Part shown: positions 5,957 through 6,690 of the stretch, one piece after another
Numbering within the stretch: the stretch's first letter is position 1
How the letters are laid out: each line of letters starts with the position of its first letter
DNA from: Klenkia sp.
GTDB taxonomy: Bacteria > Actinomycetota > Actinomycetes > Mycobacteriales > Geodermatophilaceae
NCBI GenBank assembly: GCA_025966215.1
Contig: JAOPVM010000081.1
Coordinates: 1 to 6,690, forward strand
Length of the DNA: 6,690 bases
Direction of reading: 5' to 3'
The notes under the pieces: generated by a model
Databases searched by the model: none
What the model saw: only the letters and a program-made list of their open reading frames with translations
Told to the model about the DNA's origin: nothing
Program-made: the position numbers and the translations under genes

Positions 5957-5976
5957 CTTGTGAAGCAATTCACAAG
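5957..5976. promoter_or_regulatory. Rex-type redox operator upstream of nuoA
   Basis: A perfect palindrome with 8-bp arms, CTTGTGAA and TTCACAAG, separated by GCAA. Its core TTGTGAA-N4-TTCACAA is the established operator pattern of Rex, the repressor that binds DNA when NAD+ is high and lets go when NADH accumulates. In Streptomyces coelicolor Rex is known to act on respiratory genes, including nuo. The site lies 26 bp before the nuoA start codon, so it fits redox control of complex I. The inner TGTGA-N6-TCACA also satisfies the CRP consensus, which is the main alternative. Confidence 0.85.
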
Positions 5977-5990
5977 CTCGGCGGGAACTC

Positions 5991-5997
5991 GGGGAGG
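5991..5997 (+). promoter_or_regulatory. Strong ribosome binding site of nuoA
   Basis: GGGGAGG lies 5 nt before the GTG at 6003 and fixes that start. It is the only clear Shine-Dalgarno in the window and contrasts with the apparently leaderless neighbours. Confidence 0.75.
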
Positions 5998-6002
5998 CGC
6001 TG

Positions 6003-6365
6003 GTGCTCGCGACGTACGTGCCGCTCGTGGGGCTCTTCGTGCTGGCGGCCGGGTTCGCGCTGTTCTCGGTGACCGCGGCGCCCTTCATCGGCCCCCGCCG
6101 CTACAACCAGGCCAAGCTGGAGGCCTACGAGTGCGGGATCGAGCCGGTCGACCAGCCGCTGACCGGCGGGCGCTTCCCGATCAAGTACTACCTGACCGCG
6201 ATGTTGTTCATCGTCTTCGACATCGAGATCGTCTTCCTCTACCCCTGGGCGGTCGCCAACGACTCCCTGGGCGTCTTCGGCCTGATCGAGATGGTCGTCT
6301 TCATCGCCACCGTGTTCATCGCCTACGCCTACGTCTGGCGTCGCGGTGGACTGGAATGGGACTGA
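6003..6365 (+). CDS. nuoA: NADH-quinone oxidoreductase subunit A
   Basis: A 120-residue membrane subunit of complex I, homologous to mitochondrial ND3, which sits at the junction of the peripheral and membrane arms near the quinone channel. Three transmembrane helices are visible near residues 5-28, 62-82 and 90-112. The functional loop between helices 1 and 2 has the conserved YECG (42-45), followed by [19 protein letters not shown] (55-73). Helix 2 keeps the buried acidic pair D73 and E75 ([12 protein letters not shown]). Length and all key residues are typical. The GTG start is supported by GGGGAGG 5 nt upstream. It is the first gene of the operon, with nuoB starting 4 nt after its stop. 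Regulation by Rex is suggested by the palindrome in its leader region. Confidence 0.97.
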   Translation: MLATYVPLVGLFVLAAGFALFSVTAAPFIGPRRYNQAKLEAYECGIEPVDQPLTGGRFPIKYYLTAMLFIVFDIEIVFLYPWAVANDSLGVFGLIEMVVFIATVFIAYAYVWRRGGLEWD

Positions 6366-6369
6366 GCAC

Positions 6370-6690
6370 ATGGGCCTGGAAGAGAAGCTGCCGAGCGGCG
6401 TCCTGCTGACCAGCGTGGAGAAGCTGGTCAACTGGACCCGGAAGTCCTCGCTGTGGCCGGCGACGTTCGGCCTGGCCTGCTGCGCCATCGAGATGATGGC
6501 TTCCGGCGCCGGGCGCTACGACCTCGCCCGCTTCGGCATGGAGGTCTTCCGGGCCTCGCCGCGGCAGGCCGACCTGATGATCGTGGCCGGCCGGGTGAGC
6601 CAGAAGATGGCGCCGGTCCTGCGCCAGATCTACGACCAGATGCCGGAGCCGCGCTGGGTGCTCGCGATGGGCGTCTGTGCCAGCTCCGGA
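6370..6690 (+). CDS. nuoB: NADH-quinone oxidoreductase subunit B (3' end outside the window)
   Basis: The first 107 residues of the complex I subunit that carries iron-sulfur cluster N2, the last electron carrier before quinone, on the cytoplasmic side. Conserved blocks are [17 protein letters not shown] (27-43), [26 protein letters not shown] (49-74, given by its ends), [19 protein letters not shown] (76-94) and [12 protein letters not shown] (96-107). Three of the four [4Fe-4S] ligands are visible: the tandem C37-C38 and C103. The fourth should lie about 30 residues beyond the window edge. The ATG sits 4 nt after the nuoA stop with only a weak purine-rich stretch upstream, so translational coupling to nuoA is likely. 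The gene is cut by the window edge, not truncated in nature as far as can be seen. Confidence 0.97.
   Translation, partial: MGLEEKLPSGVLLTSVEKLVNWTRKSSLWPATFGLACCAIEMMASGAGRYDLARFGMEVFRASPRQADLMIVAGRVSQKMAPVLRQIYDQMPEPRWVLAMGVCASSG

Noticed and set aside
5957..5976. CRP-type operator as the primary reading of the nuo palindrome
   Set aside because: TGTGA-N6-TCACA does fit CRP, but the extra matching bases (TTGTGAA...TTCACAA) and the nuo target fit Rex better. It is kept as the alternative.

Overview
The window is very GC-rich, uses GTG starts freely and has tightly packed genes. Its protein families and gene order point to a high-GC actinobacterium. The menG, geranylgeranyl-reductase-type FAD enzyme, nuoA, nuoB order is the kind seen around the respiratory-quinone and complex I locus of Actinobacteria. 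A Geodermatophilaceae-like host is a guess from sequence flavour, not shown here.

Layout. The left edge holds the C-terminal part of menD (+). A three-gene cassette follows on the same strand: a four-helix DUF2975-type membrane protein, a small YozG-like helix-turn-helix regulator that starts on the last base of the previous stop codon, and an aminoglycoside-phosphotransferase-fold (APH/CotH-like kinase fold) protein that overlaps the regulator. The kinase-fold gene meets menF (isochorismate synthase, - strand) head-on, and the two share one CTAG tetranucleotide that supplies both TAG stops. menF and menG (demethylmenaquinone methyltransferase, +) diverge from a gap of only 39 bp. A MenJ-like FAD-dependent reductase follows menG. 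A 141-bp control region then precedes nuoA and the start of nuoB, the first genes of an NADH:quinone oxidoreductase (complex I) operon that runs off the right edge.

How the genes fit together. MenF makes isochorismate and MenD takes it to SEPHCHC. MenG methylates demethylmenaquinone to menaquinone, and the MenJ-like enzyme probably saturates part of the prenyl tail. Complex I (NuoA, NuoB) uses the resulting quinone as electron acceptor. Quinone supply and the main quinone-reducing dehydrogenase therefore sit side by side.

Regulation visible in the sequence. menF, menG, menJ and the DUF2975 gene each have a -10-like hexamer 6 to 8 nt before the start codon and no Shine-Dalgarno at a useful distance, which suggests leaderless mRNAs. 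nuoA is different: it has a strong Shine-Dalgarno, a longer leader and a perfect 20-bp palindrome (arms CTTGTGAA/TTCACAAG) that matches the known operator of the NADH/NAD+ sensor Rex. The DUF2975 promoter carries a GATCG-rich palindrome that is a good candidate operator for the HTH protein encoded just downstream. I saw no tRNA, rRNA, CRISPR array, insertion sequence or prophage gene. The metabolic genes are ordinary. The points of interest are the regulatory sites, the small cassette between menD and menF, and the altered active-site motif of the kinase-fold protein.
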